Assembly: GCA_003963075.1 (NCBI GenBank)
Contig: RXJV01000001.1
Coordinates: 1-64,000 of the forward strand
Source of the DNA: Burkholderiales bacterium
Lineage (GTDB): Bacteria; Pseudomonadota; Gammaproteobacteria; Burkholderiales; Burkholderiaceae_C
DNA: 64,000 bases
Reading direction: 5' to 3'
Shown in pieces: positions 1 through 6,744 of this stretch (its first letter is position 1; each line of letters opens with the position of its first letter). Under the pieces are notes generated by a model. That model ran no database searches. It worked only from the letters and a program-made list of their open reading frames with translations, and was not told where the DNA came from. The position numbers were made by a program, and so were the translations under genes.

Positions 1-862
1 GCGCGTCGTCGCTGTGCACCGCCAGCGAGCAGTACAGGCTGATCAGGTAGGAGGCGATCGCGTTGCGGTTGATGCCCATGAAGCGCACCGACAGGCCCGG
101 GCCCTGCTCGCCCGGCAGGCCCGGCTGGTACAGGCCCACGACGCCCTGGCGCTTGTCGCCGACGCGCAGCAGGATGATGCTGGTCTTGCCGTCGTTCACC
201 GGCACCTTGTCGCTCGGGATCAGCGGGATGCCGCGCCAGGTCAGGAACTGGCTGCCGAACAGGCTGATGGTCGGCGGCGGCACGCCGCGGCGGGTGCACT
301 CACGGCCGAAGGCGGCGATGCCCAGCGGATGGGTCAGGAAGAAGGCGGGTTCCTTCCAGACCTTGGTCAGCAGGTCGTCCAGGTCGTCCGGCGTGGGCGC
401 GCCGGTCAGCGTGGAGATGCGCTGGTGGTCGGCCACATTGGCCAGCAGGCCGTAGTCCGGGTTGTTGATCAGCTCGGATTCCTGGCGCTCCTTGATCGTC
501 TCGATCACCAGGCGCAGCTGTTCCTTGATCTGGTCGTGCGGGCTGGAGTAGAGGTCGGACACGCGGGTGTGCACGTCCAGCACGGTGGCGACCGCGTTCA
601 GGAAGTACTCGCGCGGGGCGGCGTCGTAGTCGGCAAAGGTGACGGGCAGTTCGGCCTCGTCGCGCTTGGCGCAGGCGACCTTGACGGCCTCGGGGTCTGC
701 CACCTTGTTGAGGCGGTAGATGCCGGCCTCGACCGGGATCCACTGCAGCAGGTGGGTGAGCCAGCGTGGCGTGATGGTCGAGAGCTGCGGGACGGTCTTG
801 GTCGCGTTGGCAAGCTGCCGTGCAGCGGCGTCGCCGAGGGCCAGCTGGGGGGTGTCAGCCAT
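1..862 (-). CDS. Family 2A encapsulin shell protein (SrpI-like), 3' end cut by window edge
   Basis: The frame starts at the ATG at 862 (MADTPQLALGD...), with a GGAG about 6 nt upstream, and runs open for 287 residues through the left edge. Family members are about 310-325 aa, so only the last few dozen residues are missing. Features I recognise from family 2A (SrpI) shells are the start TITPRWLTHLLQWIPVEAG, a segment IYRLNK, and later LLTKVWKEPAFFLTHPLGI and CTRRGVPPPTISLFGSQF. Family 2A proteins have the HK97 phage-capsid fold and assemble into nanocompartments that enclose a cysteine desulfurase. The upstream neighbours, EpsC and a rhodanese, are the classic partners of this family. The desulfurase cargo gene is not in the window and may lie just past the left edge. 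The 93-nt gap to epsC is longer than other junctions in this operon, so a second promoter or processing site is possible. Confidence 0.9.
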   Translation of the reverse strand, partial: MADTPQLALGDAAARQLANATKTVPQLSTITPRWLTHLLQWIPVEAGIYRLNKVADPEAVKVACAKRDEAELPVTFADYDAAPREYFLNAVATVLDVHTRVSDLYSSPHDQIKEQLRLVIETIKERQESELINNPDYGLLANVADHQRISTLTGAPTPDDLDDLLTKVWKEPAFFLTHPLGIAAFGRECTRRGVPPPTISLFGSQFLTWRGIPLIPSDKVPVNDGKTSIILLRVGDKRQGVVGLYQPGLPGEQGPGLSVRFMGINRNAIASYLISLYCSLAVHSDDA

Positions 863-955
863 GAAGGGCTCCGGGGTGGGTTGGGAATGCGGTCGGACAA
901 TCGTGCAGGCAACTCGCCGCGCCAATCGCGATTATTGGCAGGCCATGTGTCGCGC

Positions 956-1885
956 TCATAACGCTTGGAACGACGAGTGGGCCTCGCCGGCCGGGTGGGC
1001 CTGCGAGTCGGCCTGCGAGATGCGGCTGCCGGGTGGGATGCTGCGGGTGAGCCAGACGTTGCCGCCGATCACCGAGCCGCGGCCGAGCGTGATGCGGCCC
1101 AGCACCGTGGCGCCGGCGTAGATGACGACCTCGTCCTCGACGATGGGGTGGCGTGGCTGGCCCTTGACGAGGTGGCCCTCGCCGTCGGTCGGGAAGCTCT
1201 TCGCACCGAGGGTGACGTTCTGGTAGAGCCGCACCCCGCGGCCGAGGATGGCGGTCTCGCCGATCACGACGCCGGTGCCGTGGTCGATGAAACAGCCTTC
1301 GCCGATCTGCGCGCCGGGGTGGATGTCGATGCCGGTGTGGGCATGCGCGAGTTCGGCGATCACGCGGGCGATCAGCGGCACGCCCAGGCGGTAGAGCTCG
1401 TGCGCGAGGCGGTGGCTGATCAGCGCATGCAGCCCGGGGTAGCAGAGCAGCACCTCGTCGACGCTGCGCGCCGCGGGGTCGCCCTGGAAGGCGGCGGTCA
1501 CGTCGCTGTCCAGCAGCTCGCGCACCGCGGGCAGCCGGCGCGCGAAGGCGCCGACCAGGGCGGCGGCGGCGCTCTCCTGCGGCGGCTCGGCACCGCGCAA
1601 CCGGGCATCGAAGCCCAGCTCCAGCAGCACCTGCTGCCGCAGCCGGGTCAGCGCCACGCCCAGGGTATGGCCGACGTAATGGTCTTCGCCCTCGGGCTGA
1701 AGGTCCGGCGGGCCCAGCCGCATCGGGAACAGCGCGCCGGCGAGTTGCTCCACCACGCCGGCCAGCAGCTCACGGGACGGCAGCTCGCGGCCCCCGGTGT
1801 CCAACCGCCGGTGCGCCTCGCGCCAGCGCCGGCGGGCGGCTCGCAGGCCGTCGACGATGTCGCTCAGTTCGTCCGCGCCGGCCAT
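956..1885 (-). CDS. epsC: Serine O-acetyltransferase EpsC/SrpH type
   Basis: This 309-aa enzyme should transfer acetyl from acetyl-CoA to L-serine, giving O-acetylserine for cysteine synthesis. The N-terminal ~150 residues are helical (SATase N-domain). They are followed by a left-handed beta-helix of hexapeptide repeats (GIDIHPGAQIGEGCFIDHG, then TGVVIGETAILGRG), with the catalytic DHGTG motif and the usual NVTLGAKSF loop. I chose the ATG at 1885 because its first base overlaps the rhodanese stop (TGATG) and the product begins at the family's normal N-terminus. The gene lies between a rhodanese and a family 2A encapsulin, the arrangement known from sulfur-starvation encapsulin operons, so it probably serves that compartment or the same sulfur response and not only bulk cysteine synthesis. 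Confidence 0.92.
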   Translation of the reverse strand: MAGADELSDIVDGLRAARRRWREAHRRLDTGGRELPSRELLAGVVEQLAGALFPMRLGPPDLQPEGEDHYVGHTLGVALTRLRQQVLLELGFDARLRGAEPPQESAAAALVGAFARRLPAVRELLDSDVTAAFQGDPAARSVDEVLLCYPGLHALISHRLAHELYRLGVPLIARVIAELAHAHTGIDIHPGAQIGEGCFIDHGTGVVIGETAILGRGVRLYQNVTLGAKSFPTDGEGHLVKGQPRHPIVEDEVVIYAGATVLGRITLGRGSVIGGNVWLTRSIPPGSRISQADSQAHPAGEAHSSFQAL

Positions 1886-2358
1886 CAGTCCTGCACCCAG
1901 GGCAGGCCATGGAAGCGCCAGCCGTTGAAATGGCCGCGCTGCTGGTGGTCGTCGCTGTCGCCCTCGAAGCCTTCCTGGATGTTGAAGACATTCGTCAGGC
2001 CCGCCTTGGTGGCGGCCTCGGCGGCCAGGGCCGAGCGCTTGCCGCTGCGGCACAGCAGCAGCACGGGTTTTTCGTTGCCGGATTTCGGCCCCACCTTGGC
2101 GTCGAGCTCCTTCGCGAAGCGGGGATTGCGGTTCAGCGAGGTGCCGGTGGCCCAGGCCACATGCAGGCTGCCGGGCACATGGCCGACGAAATGGCGTTCT
2201 TCGGCGCTGCGCACATCGACCAGCACGGCCTGGCCGGCTTGCACGAGGTTCCAGGCGTCGCGCGGGCTCAGCGAGCCGGCGTAGGGCAGGTCCGCGGCGC
2301 GCGCGGCCTCACGGGCCTGGGTGACGGGAAGGGGTTCATCGAGAACAGGGCTGCTCAT
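1885..2358 (-). CDS. Rhodanese-domain sulfurtransferase, first gene of the encapsulin operon
   Basis: A 157-aa single-domain rhodanese. The domain spans about residues 25-135 (SLSPRDAWNLVQAGQAVLVDVR ... RHFVGHVPGSLHVAW). The active-site loop CRSGKRS is intact, so this is a probable sulfane-sulfur transferase, unlike the rhodanese-like protein at 3101-3589. There is no signal peptide from the ATG at 2358, so it is cytoplasmic. It overlaps epsC by one base and is the promoter-proximal gene of the rhodanese-epsC-encapsulin set. A rhodanese is a standard member of family 2A encapsulin loci, where the encapsulated cysteine desulfurase generates persulfide that such a protein could accept; that link is inference here. 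Confidence 0.9.
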   Translation of the reverse strand: MSSPVLDEPLPVTQAREAARAADLPYAGSLSPRDAWNLVQAGQAVLVDVRSAEERHFVGHVPGSLHVAWATGTSLNRNPRFAKELDAKVGPKSGNEKPVLLLCRSGKRSALAAEAATKAGLTNVFNIQEGFEGDSDDHQQRGHFNGWRFHGLPWVQD

Positions 2359-2419
2359 GTCGGCTCTCATGCGGAAACCGAGCAAGGCTAGGGCCGCCGC
2401 CATGTGCGGCAAACGAAGC

Positions 2420-2443
2420 AAAACGCGGACGGTTATGCGTTTT
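2420..2443. promoter_or_regulatory. AAAACGC-N10-GCGTTTT inverted repeat upstream of the encapsulin operon
   Basis: Perfect 7-bp arms (2420-2426 and 2437-2443) lie in an AT-richer patch 62 nt upstream of the rhodanese start and 6 nt after the stop codon of the cytochrome b561 gene, all on the minus strand. It can be read as an operator for the encapsulin operon or as a weak terminator of the upstream gene (stem followed by TTTT). Sequence alone does not decide. Confidence 0.35.
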
Positions 2444-2448
2444 TTGGT

Positions 2449-3123
2449 TTAGAACCCGAGCAGCCGCGGAGACGCGGCCACGGCACCGGCCAAAACAGCC
2501 AGCAGCAGCGACAGACCGGCCCGCCAGGCCGGCACGCCGGCCGCCGCCGCTGCCGGGTCCCCCGGGCGGCGCCCCGTCCACATCGCGCGCAGCAGCGGAT
2601 GGCGCTTCACGAGGCTGTGCAGCGCGATCGCCGCCAGATGCAGCCCGATCCACGCGTAGAGCACTCGCGCCACCCACCGGTGCCAACTCGTGAGCTTGAG
2701 GCTGAGGTCTTCGTCGACAGCGCCCGCCCAGGGGCCGGTGAACGCGATCTCGTCATTGCCGACCAGGCCACTGCCCACCTGAAACAGCAGCAGCACGAGC
2801 ACCGCGACTACCGATAGCGCACCGAGCGGGTTGTGGCCCAAGCCCTGCCAGCGGCCGCTCAGGTAGGCGGCCACCCGTGCCGGCGCCGGCCAGAACTCAG
2901 TGAAGCGCGCATAGCGGCTGCCCCACAGCCCCCAGCTCAGGCGCAGGACCAGCAGAGCCGCGATGCCCTGGCCTGCACGTGCATGCAAGGGCATCCAGAC
3001 GCCGCCGGCCAGGCCGGTGGCGATGGCCGCCATCACCAGCACCACCAAAGACCAATGGAAGGCGCGCAGCAGGCCGTCCCAGACCGGCACGTCCTTGGGT
3101 TCAGGGCTGGCGGGTGGCGACAT
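2449..3123 (-). CDS. Cytochrome b561-family membrane protein
   Basis: A 224-aa integral membrane protein of the Ni/Fe-hydrogenase-type or bacterial cytochrome b561 family. It has four main hydrophobic helices plus a C-terminal one (about residues 25-42, 55-70, 103-122, 148-172, 202-220). Candidate haem-ligand histidines sit in helix 1 (AFHWSL), just before helix 2 (MPLHARAGQG), and in helix 4 (WHRWVARVLYAWIGLHLAAI). The family moves electrons between the quinone pool and periplasmic partners. The ATG at 3123 lies inside the end of the rhodanese-like gene (23-nt overlap), so the two are co-transcribed and probably translationally coupled. The C-terminal tail after helix 4 is Pro/Ala rich. The electron partner is unknown, but the adjacent periplasmic cytochrome block is a natural candidate. 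Confidence 0.88.
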   Translation of the reverse strand: MSPPASPEPKDVPVWDGLLRAFHWSLVVLVMAAIATGLAGGVWMPLHARAGQGIAALLVLRLSWGLWGSRYARFTEFWPAPARVAAYLSGRWQGLGHNPLGALSVVAVLVLLLFQVGSGLVGNDEIAFTGPWAGAVDEDLSLKLTSWHRWVARVLYAWIGLHLAAIALHSLVKRHPLLRAMWTGRRPGDPAAAAAGVPAWRAGLSLLLAVLAGAVAASPRLLGF

Positions 3124-3589
3124 TCGTACCCTCGGTGACGGCCTGGGCGCGCGGCGCCGGCGGCTGGATATGGGCCACGGCCTTGCCGCCCTCCTGCTCG
3201 TAGTCCTCGCTGCCGGTGGCTCCGGCCACCTTGAAGCCCTTCTCGGTGAGGATGTCGCCGGCTCGGCCGGCGCGCTGCGCGTGGTTGGACACGGTCAGGA
3301 TGACCCGGTCGCGCGGCAGGTAGGCCAGGTGCTTCTCGAGTTCGCTGTTTTGGATGTTCAGGTAGACCGGGAAGCTGCCGTACTTGATGAGCTCGTCCGG
3401 GCGGCGCAGGTCCAGCACCAGCAGCTTGTCGGGCTGGGCGAGCAGTGCATCGACCTCGGCAGCCTTCAGGCGTTGGGTCTTGTACTTCCAGTCGGCGGCC
3501 GACACCGCGGGAGCGGCCGCAGTCTGGGCATGAGTCAGGGTGCTGGCGCCGAGCAGGGCGACCAGCGCAAGGGCGCGAAGAGGCTTCAT
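3101..3589 (-). CDS. Periplasmic rhodanese-like protein without catalytic cysteine
   Basis: A 162-aa protein with a Sec signal peptide (MKPLRALALVALLGASTLTHAQ) followed by a rhodanese-fold domain (about residues 45-130: LKAAEVDALLAQPDKLLVLD, then LRRPDEL). At the position of the active-site Cys loop the sequence reads ILTVSNHAQRAGRA, so the Cys is replaced by Ser/Asn and sulfur transfer by the classic mechanism is unlikely. Such domains often act as binding or regulatory modules. I preferred the ATG at 3589, which starts the signal peptide, to in-frame upstream starts. It is the first gene of a two-gene operon with a cytochrome b561 and is transcribed divergently from a TonB receptor across a region rich in CTGTTGC dyads. 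Confidence 0.82.
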   Translation of the reverse strand: MKPLRALALVALLGASTLTHAQTAAAPAVSAADWKYKTQRLKAAEVDALLAQPDKLLVLDLRRPDELIKYGSFPVYLNIQNSELEKHLAYLPRDRVILTVSNHAQRAGRAGDILTEKGFKVAGATGSEDYEQEGGKAVAHIQPPAPRAQAVTEGTNVATRQP

Positions 3590-3901
3590 GGGCAAGTGAA
3601 ATGAAGTGGCGAACGCCTGCTGTTGCGCAGCTTCCGTGCCAGCGCGTTGCCGCTGAATTCGGCCGTTCATCTGGCCCGGCTGCACGCTTCGCAACAGCGC
3701 GCGGTTGCGGCGCTGTTGCGGCGGCAACAGCCGATCGGGTCGGCGGCCCCGACAGCCGGAGCGCAGGGCGGACCCAAGCGCCCGAATCCCGCAAAAACCG
3801 GGCCCGCCAACGAGAAGCGCAGCAGCTTAGACGCCCAGCGTATTGGGCACGCTCCCTGCAAAGCGTGGTGCTGACCTTCACCTCCGCCATCACTTCAACA
3901 C
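3590..3901. promoter_or_regulatory. Divergent control region with four GCTGTTGC/GCAACAGC half-sites
   Basis: This 312-bp gap between the rhodanese-like gene (minus) and the TonB receptor (plus) has no gene I can support. It holds GCTGTTGC at 3619-3626, GCAACAGC at 3691-3698, GCTGTTGC at 3712-3719 and GCAACAGC at 3724-3731. The last pair forms a perfect 8-4-8 dyad (spacer GGCG). The same 8-4-8 geometry recurs upstream of the DUF1549 gene at 6608-6627, which suggests one dimeric regulator for both transcripts. No clear -35/-10 pair is visible. Confidence 0.55.
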
Positions 3902-6601
3902 ATGACGACTCGCTCTCACTTTCGCCTCAAGCCTCTGACCGCCCTGCTCGCCACGTTGGCCGCCGGCAGCAGCCTTGCACAAGACCTGAGCCCGCCCGTC
4001 GCCGAGGCGCAGGCGCTCGGCGCCGTGACCGTGCGCAGCCGCAACCGCATCGAAAAGCTGCAGGACGTGCCGCTGTCGATCTCGGTCGTACAGGGCGCCG
4101 AGCTCGAGCGCCTGGGCACCACCGGCATTGCCGACATCACCAAGCGCGCCGCCAACATCACCTGGAACCAGGGCAACCAGCGCACGAGTTCCATCTCGAT
4201 CCGCGGCATCGGCAAGATCGGCCAGACCGAGGCCCAGGACCCGAGCGTCGGCGTCATCGTCGACGGCGTCTCGTATGCCTACAACGCGCTGACGTCCAGC
4301 TTCGATTTCATCGACATCGACACGATCGAGGTGTCGCGGGGCCCGCAGGGCACCTTGCTGGGCAAGAACACCAGCGTCGGCAACATCATCTTCAACACCC
4401 GCCGGCCGAGCTTCACGCCGTCGGCCGACTATTCGCTGTCCTTCCGCCAGGGCGACGGCGTGCTCGCCTATGCGGCGCTGGGCGGCGGCATCGTCGACAA
4501 CCTGCTGGCCTGGCGCGGCACCTTCTCGGTCAACCGCGGCAATGGCGACATCAAGAACCAGTACAACAAGGACATCACCTATACCAACACCGACCGCGTG
4601 TCCGGCCGCGTGCAGTTCCTGCTGACGCCGCGCGACGACCTCAAGCTGCTCGCGCGCTTCGACGTGCAGCCGCTGGCCGGCGAGGCCACCAACGGCCGCA
4701 ACTACAACTACGACACGCCGGACACCTATGACAGTGGCTACAAGGTCGACAAGTCCAACACCACCTACGCCAAGCTGGCGCGGCGCTGGTTCTCCGACGT
4801 CAAGAGCTACAACGCCGACGCCTACAACAACACCGTCAACAACGACAGCGCCCGGCCGCTGGTGACCGGCAGCCACGGGGCCTCGCTGACGGCGGACTGG
4901 GACATCGGCAGCCACACCATCACGTCCATCACGGCCTACAAGGACTACCACTTCAATGCCTACAACGACGAGGGCACGCCGTTTGACATCAGCCGCAATG
5001 CCGGCGGCTACTGGAACGACTACAAGCAGGTCAGCCAAGAGCTGCGCCTGAGCTCCAAGGTCGGCGGCTTTGTCGACTACCAGGCGGGCCTGTACTTCAT
5101 CCACGTCAATAACGACTCGACCTACAACATCGGCTTTGGCAACGATGCCGGCGCCTGGTACGCCAGCCCGTCGCAGTACACCGCGCTGGATGCGGACGGC
5201 GCCGGCCGCTACCTGCTGCAGAGCTCGCTGGCCAACCTGAAGCTGGCGAGCAACGCGACCACCGGCCACCAGGTCATCGACAACAAGAGCGCGGCCCTGT
5301 TCGGCCAGGCCAACTGGCGCATCGACGACCGCCTGACACTGACCACCGGTGCGCGCGTGACGCGCGAGAACCGCAACAACCTTGGCAGCACCGTGGTGCT
5401 GGACAACGGCAGCGCGGCCGAGTTGAGCCCGTCGAGCTTCAACGGCATCACGCTCGGCGGCTTCGATGCCTACTTCAATCCGAGTGCGGCCACCCGCTAT
5501 GTGCTCAATGGCAATGTCGTCACCGCCAGCACGCCCGGCGCCGTTGCGGTGGCCGCCGGCACGGTGGCCCTGACCACCGACGCCACCAACGCGGCCGGCG
5601 CCCAATTGCAGGCCGACTATGCCGCCAAGAAGTATTTCGGCGCCGCCAACTTCGCCGCGCTGACGCTGGCGCAGAAGAAGCAGTTGTTCTATGCGCAGCA
5701 GATCCGCAAGGCGCGGCTGGGCGTGCTGTTCAACCCCACGCCCGCCCAGCCCTACAAGGCCACCCAGCCCACCGTGACGCTGAGCCCGAGCTACAAGTTC
5801 ACGCCGGACATCACGGGCTACTTCTCGTTCCAGTACGGCGAGAAGGCCGGCATCGCGCAGTTCTACAACGGCGTGTCGGTGCCGGTGAAGGCCGAGAAGA
5901 CCAACAACTTCGAGCTGGGCGTCAAGTCGGCGCTGCTGAACCGCACGCTGATCCTGAATGCCGACATCTTCCTGACCAAGATCCGCGATTACCAGCAGGC
6001 GGTGCGGGCCTACGACGACTACACCACCGGCCAGAACGTGGCGGCCGGCATCACGCCTTCGGTGGCCTACGCGTCGATCAACGGCAACGTGCCCAAGGTG
6101 AAGGTCTCGGGCCTGGAGGTGGACGGGGTCTATGCCGGCATTCCCAACACGACCATCCGCTTCTCCGGCGCCTACAACCGCGCGGTCTACGAGCAGTTCA
6201 CCAATGCGGCCTATCCGGCGGAGCAGGGCGACCTGGTCACCGCGGCCAACCCGTACAAGGACCTGTCCGGCAGCGTGATGCCCGGCGCGCCCAAGCTGAC
6301 CGGCAACCTCGGCGTCGACTACCAGCTGCCGGTGTGGGGCGACAAGGTCTTCCACGCCAGCGCCAATATCGCGGTGTCATCGGGCTTCTACTCCGACACG
6401 GCCTTGTCACGCTATTCCTGGATCGGCAAGAGCGCGATCGTCGACGCGTCCGTCGGCCTGGGCAAGCTCAACAAGACCTTCGACGTCAGCCTCATCGTGA
6501 AGAACCTCTTCAACGACGACACGCCCCTGTCCAAGAGCTGGAGCAGCGTCACGCCGGCGATCCCGCGCAATGTGGGCATCCAGTTCACCGGCCGGCTCTG
6601 A
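3902..6601 (+). CDS. TonB-dependent outer-membrane receptor
   Basis: 899 aa. A signal peptide (MTTRSHFRLKPLTALLATLAAGSSLAQ) precedes a plug domain (about 45-165) with QDVPLSISVVQGAEL, SISIRGIGKIG and VSRGPQGTLLGKNTSVGNI. A long beta-barrel follows and ends in the usual receptor tail (NVGIQFTGRL). The plug start resembles the iron-complex or pesticin-receptor-like class (PF07715), but the substrate cannot be told from sequence. It sits between a rhodanese-like/cytochrome b561 pair and a seven-gene periplasmic operon whose control region carries the same dyads. It is therefore probably the outer-membrane entry point for whatever that operon processes. The ATG at 3902 has only a weak ribosome binding site. 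Confidence 0.93.
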   Translation: MTTRSHFRLKPLTALLATLAAGSSLAQDLSPPVAEAQALGAVTVRSRNRIEKLQDVPLSISVVQGAELERLGTTGIADITKRAANITWNQGNQRTSSISIRGIGKIGQTEAQDPSVGVIVDGVSYAYNALTSSFDFIDIDTIEVSRGPQGTLLGKNTSVGNIIFNTRRPSFTPSADYSLSFRQGDGVLAYAALGGGIVDNLLAWRGTFSVNRGNGDIKNQYNKDITYTNTDRVSGRVQFLLTPRDDLKLLARFDVQPLAGEATNGRNYNYDTPDTYDSGYKVDKSNTTYAKLARRWFSDVKSYNADAYNNTVNNDSARPLVTGSHGASLTADWDIGSHTITSITAYKDYHFNAYNDEGTPFDISRNAGGYWNDYKQVSQELRLSSKVGGFVDYQAGLYFIHVNNDSTYNIGFGNDAGAWYASPSQYTALDADGAGRYLLQSSLANLKLASNATTGHQVIDNKSAALFGQANWRIDDRLTLTTGARVTRENRNNLGSTVVLDNGSAAELSPSSFNGITLGGFDAYFNPSAATRYVLNGNVVTASTPGAVAVAAGTVALTTDATNAAGAQLQADYAAKKYFGAANFAALTLAQKKQLFYAQQIRKARLGVLFNPTPAQPYKATQPTVTLSPSYKFTPDITGYFSFQYGEKAGIAQFYNGVSVPVKAEKTNNFELGVKSALLNRTLILNADIFLTKIRDYQQAVRAYDDYTTGQNVAAGITPSVAYASINGNVPKVKVSGLEVDGVYAGIPNTTIRFSGAYNRAVYEQFTNAAYPAEQGDLVTAANPYKDLSGSVMPGAPKLTGNLGVDYQLPVWGDKVFHASANIAVSSGFYSDTALSRYSWIGKSAIVDASVGLGKLNKTFDVSLIVKNLFNDDTPLSKSWSSVTPAIPRNVGIQFTGRL

Positions 6602-6607
6602 GGCTGC

Positions 6608-6646
6608 GCTGTTGGGTTGCCAACAGTGCTGCAACAGCGCTGTTGG
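6608..6646. promoter_or_regulatory. CTGTTGG-N4-CCAACAG dyad plus back-to-back half-sites upstream of the DUF1549 operon
   Basis: GCTGTTGG at 6608-6615 and CCAACAGT at 6620-6627 are spaced by 4 nt (GTTG). They are followed by GCAACAGC (6631-6638) directly abutting GCTGTTGG (6639-6646). The cluster begins 7 nt after the TonB receptor stop and ends about 100 nt before the DUF1549 start. The first pair could also form an RNA hairpin, but there is no T-run, and the repetition of the same half-site 2.9 kb upstream favours a DNA operator. Confidence 0.5.
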
Positions 6647-6744
6647 CCGTGACGCAGCGGCCGCCCCTTCCGGCCCGTAGCCGTCGCGCTTTTGCTGGCG
6701 CGCTTTTTGCGCTGACCCCGTCAATCACATCCCCGGGAGACCTC

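Noticed and set aside
3890-6355. 821-codon open frame on the minus strand opposite the TonB receptor
   Set aside because: Third-position GC bias of the receptor gene leaves the antisense frame open; the protein is Val/Gly/Arg/Ala-rich with no domain, while the plus-strand frame has a plug, barrel and signal peptide.
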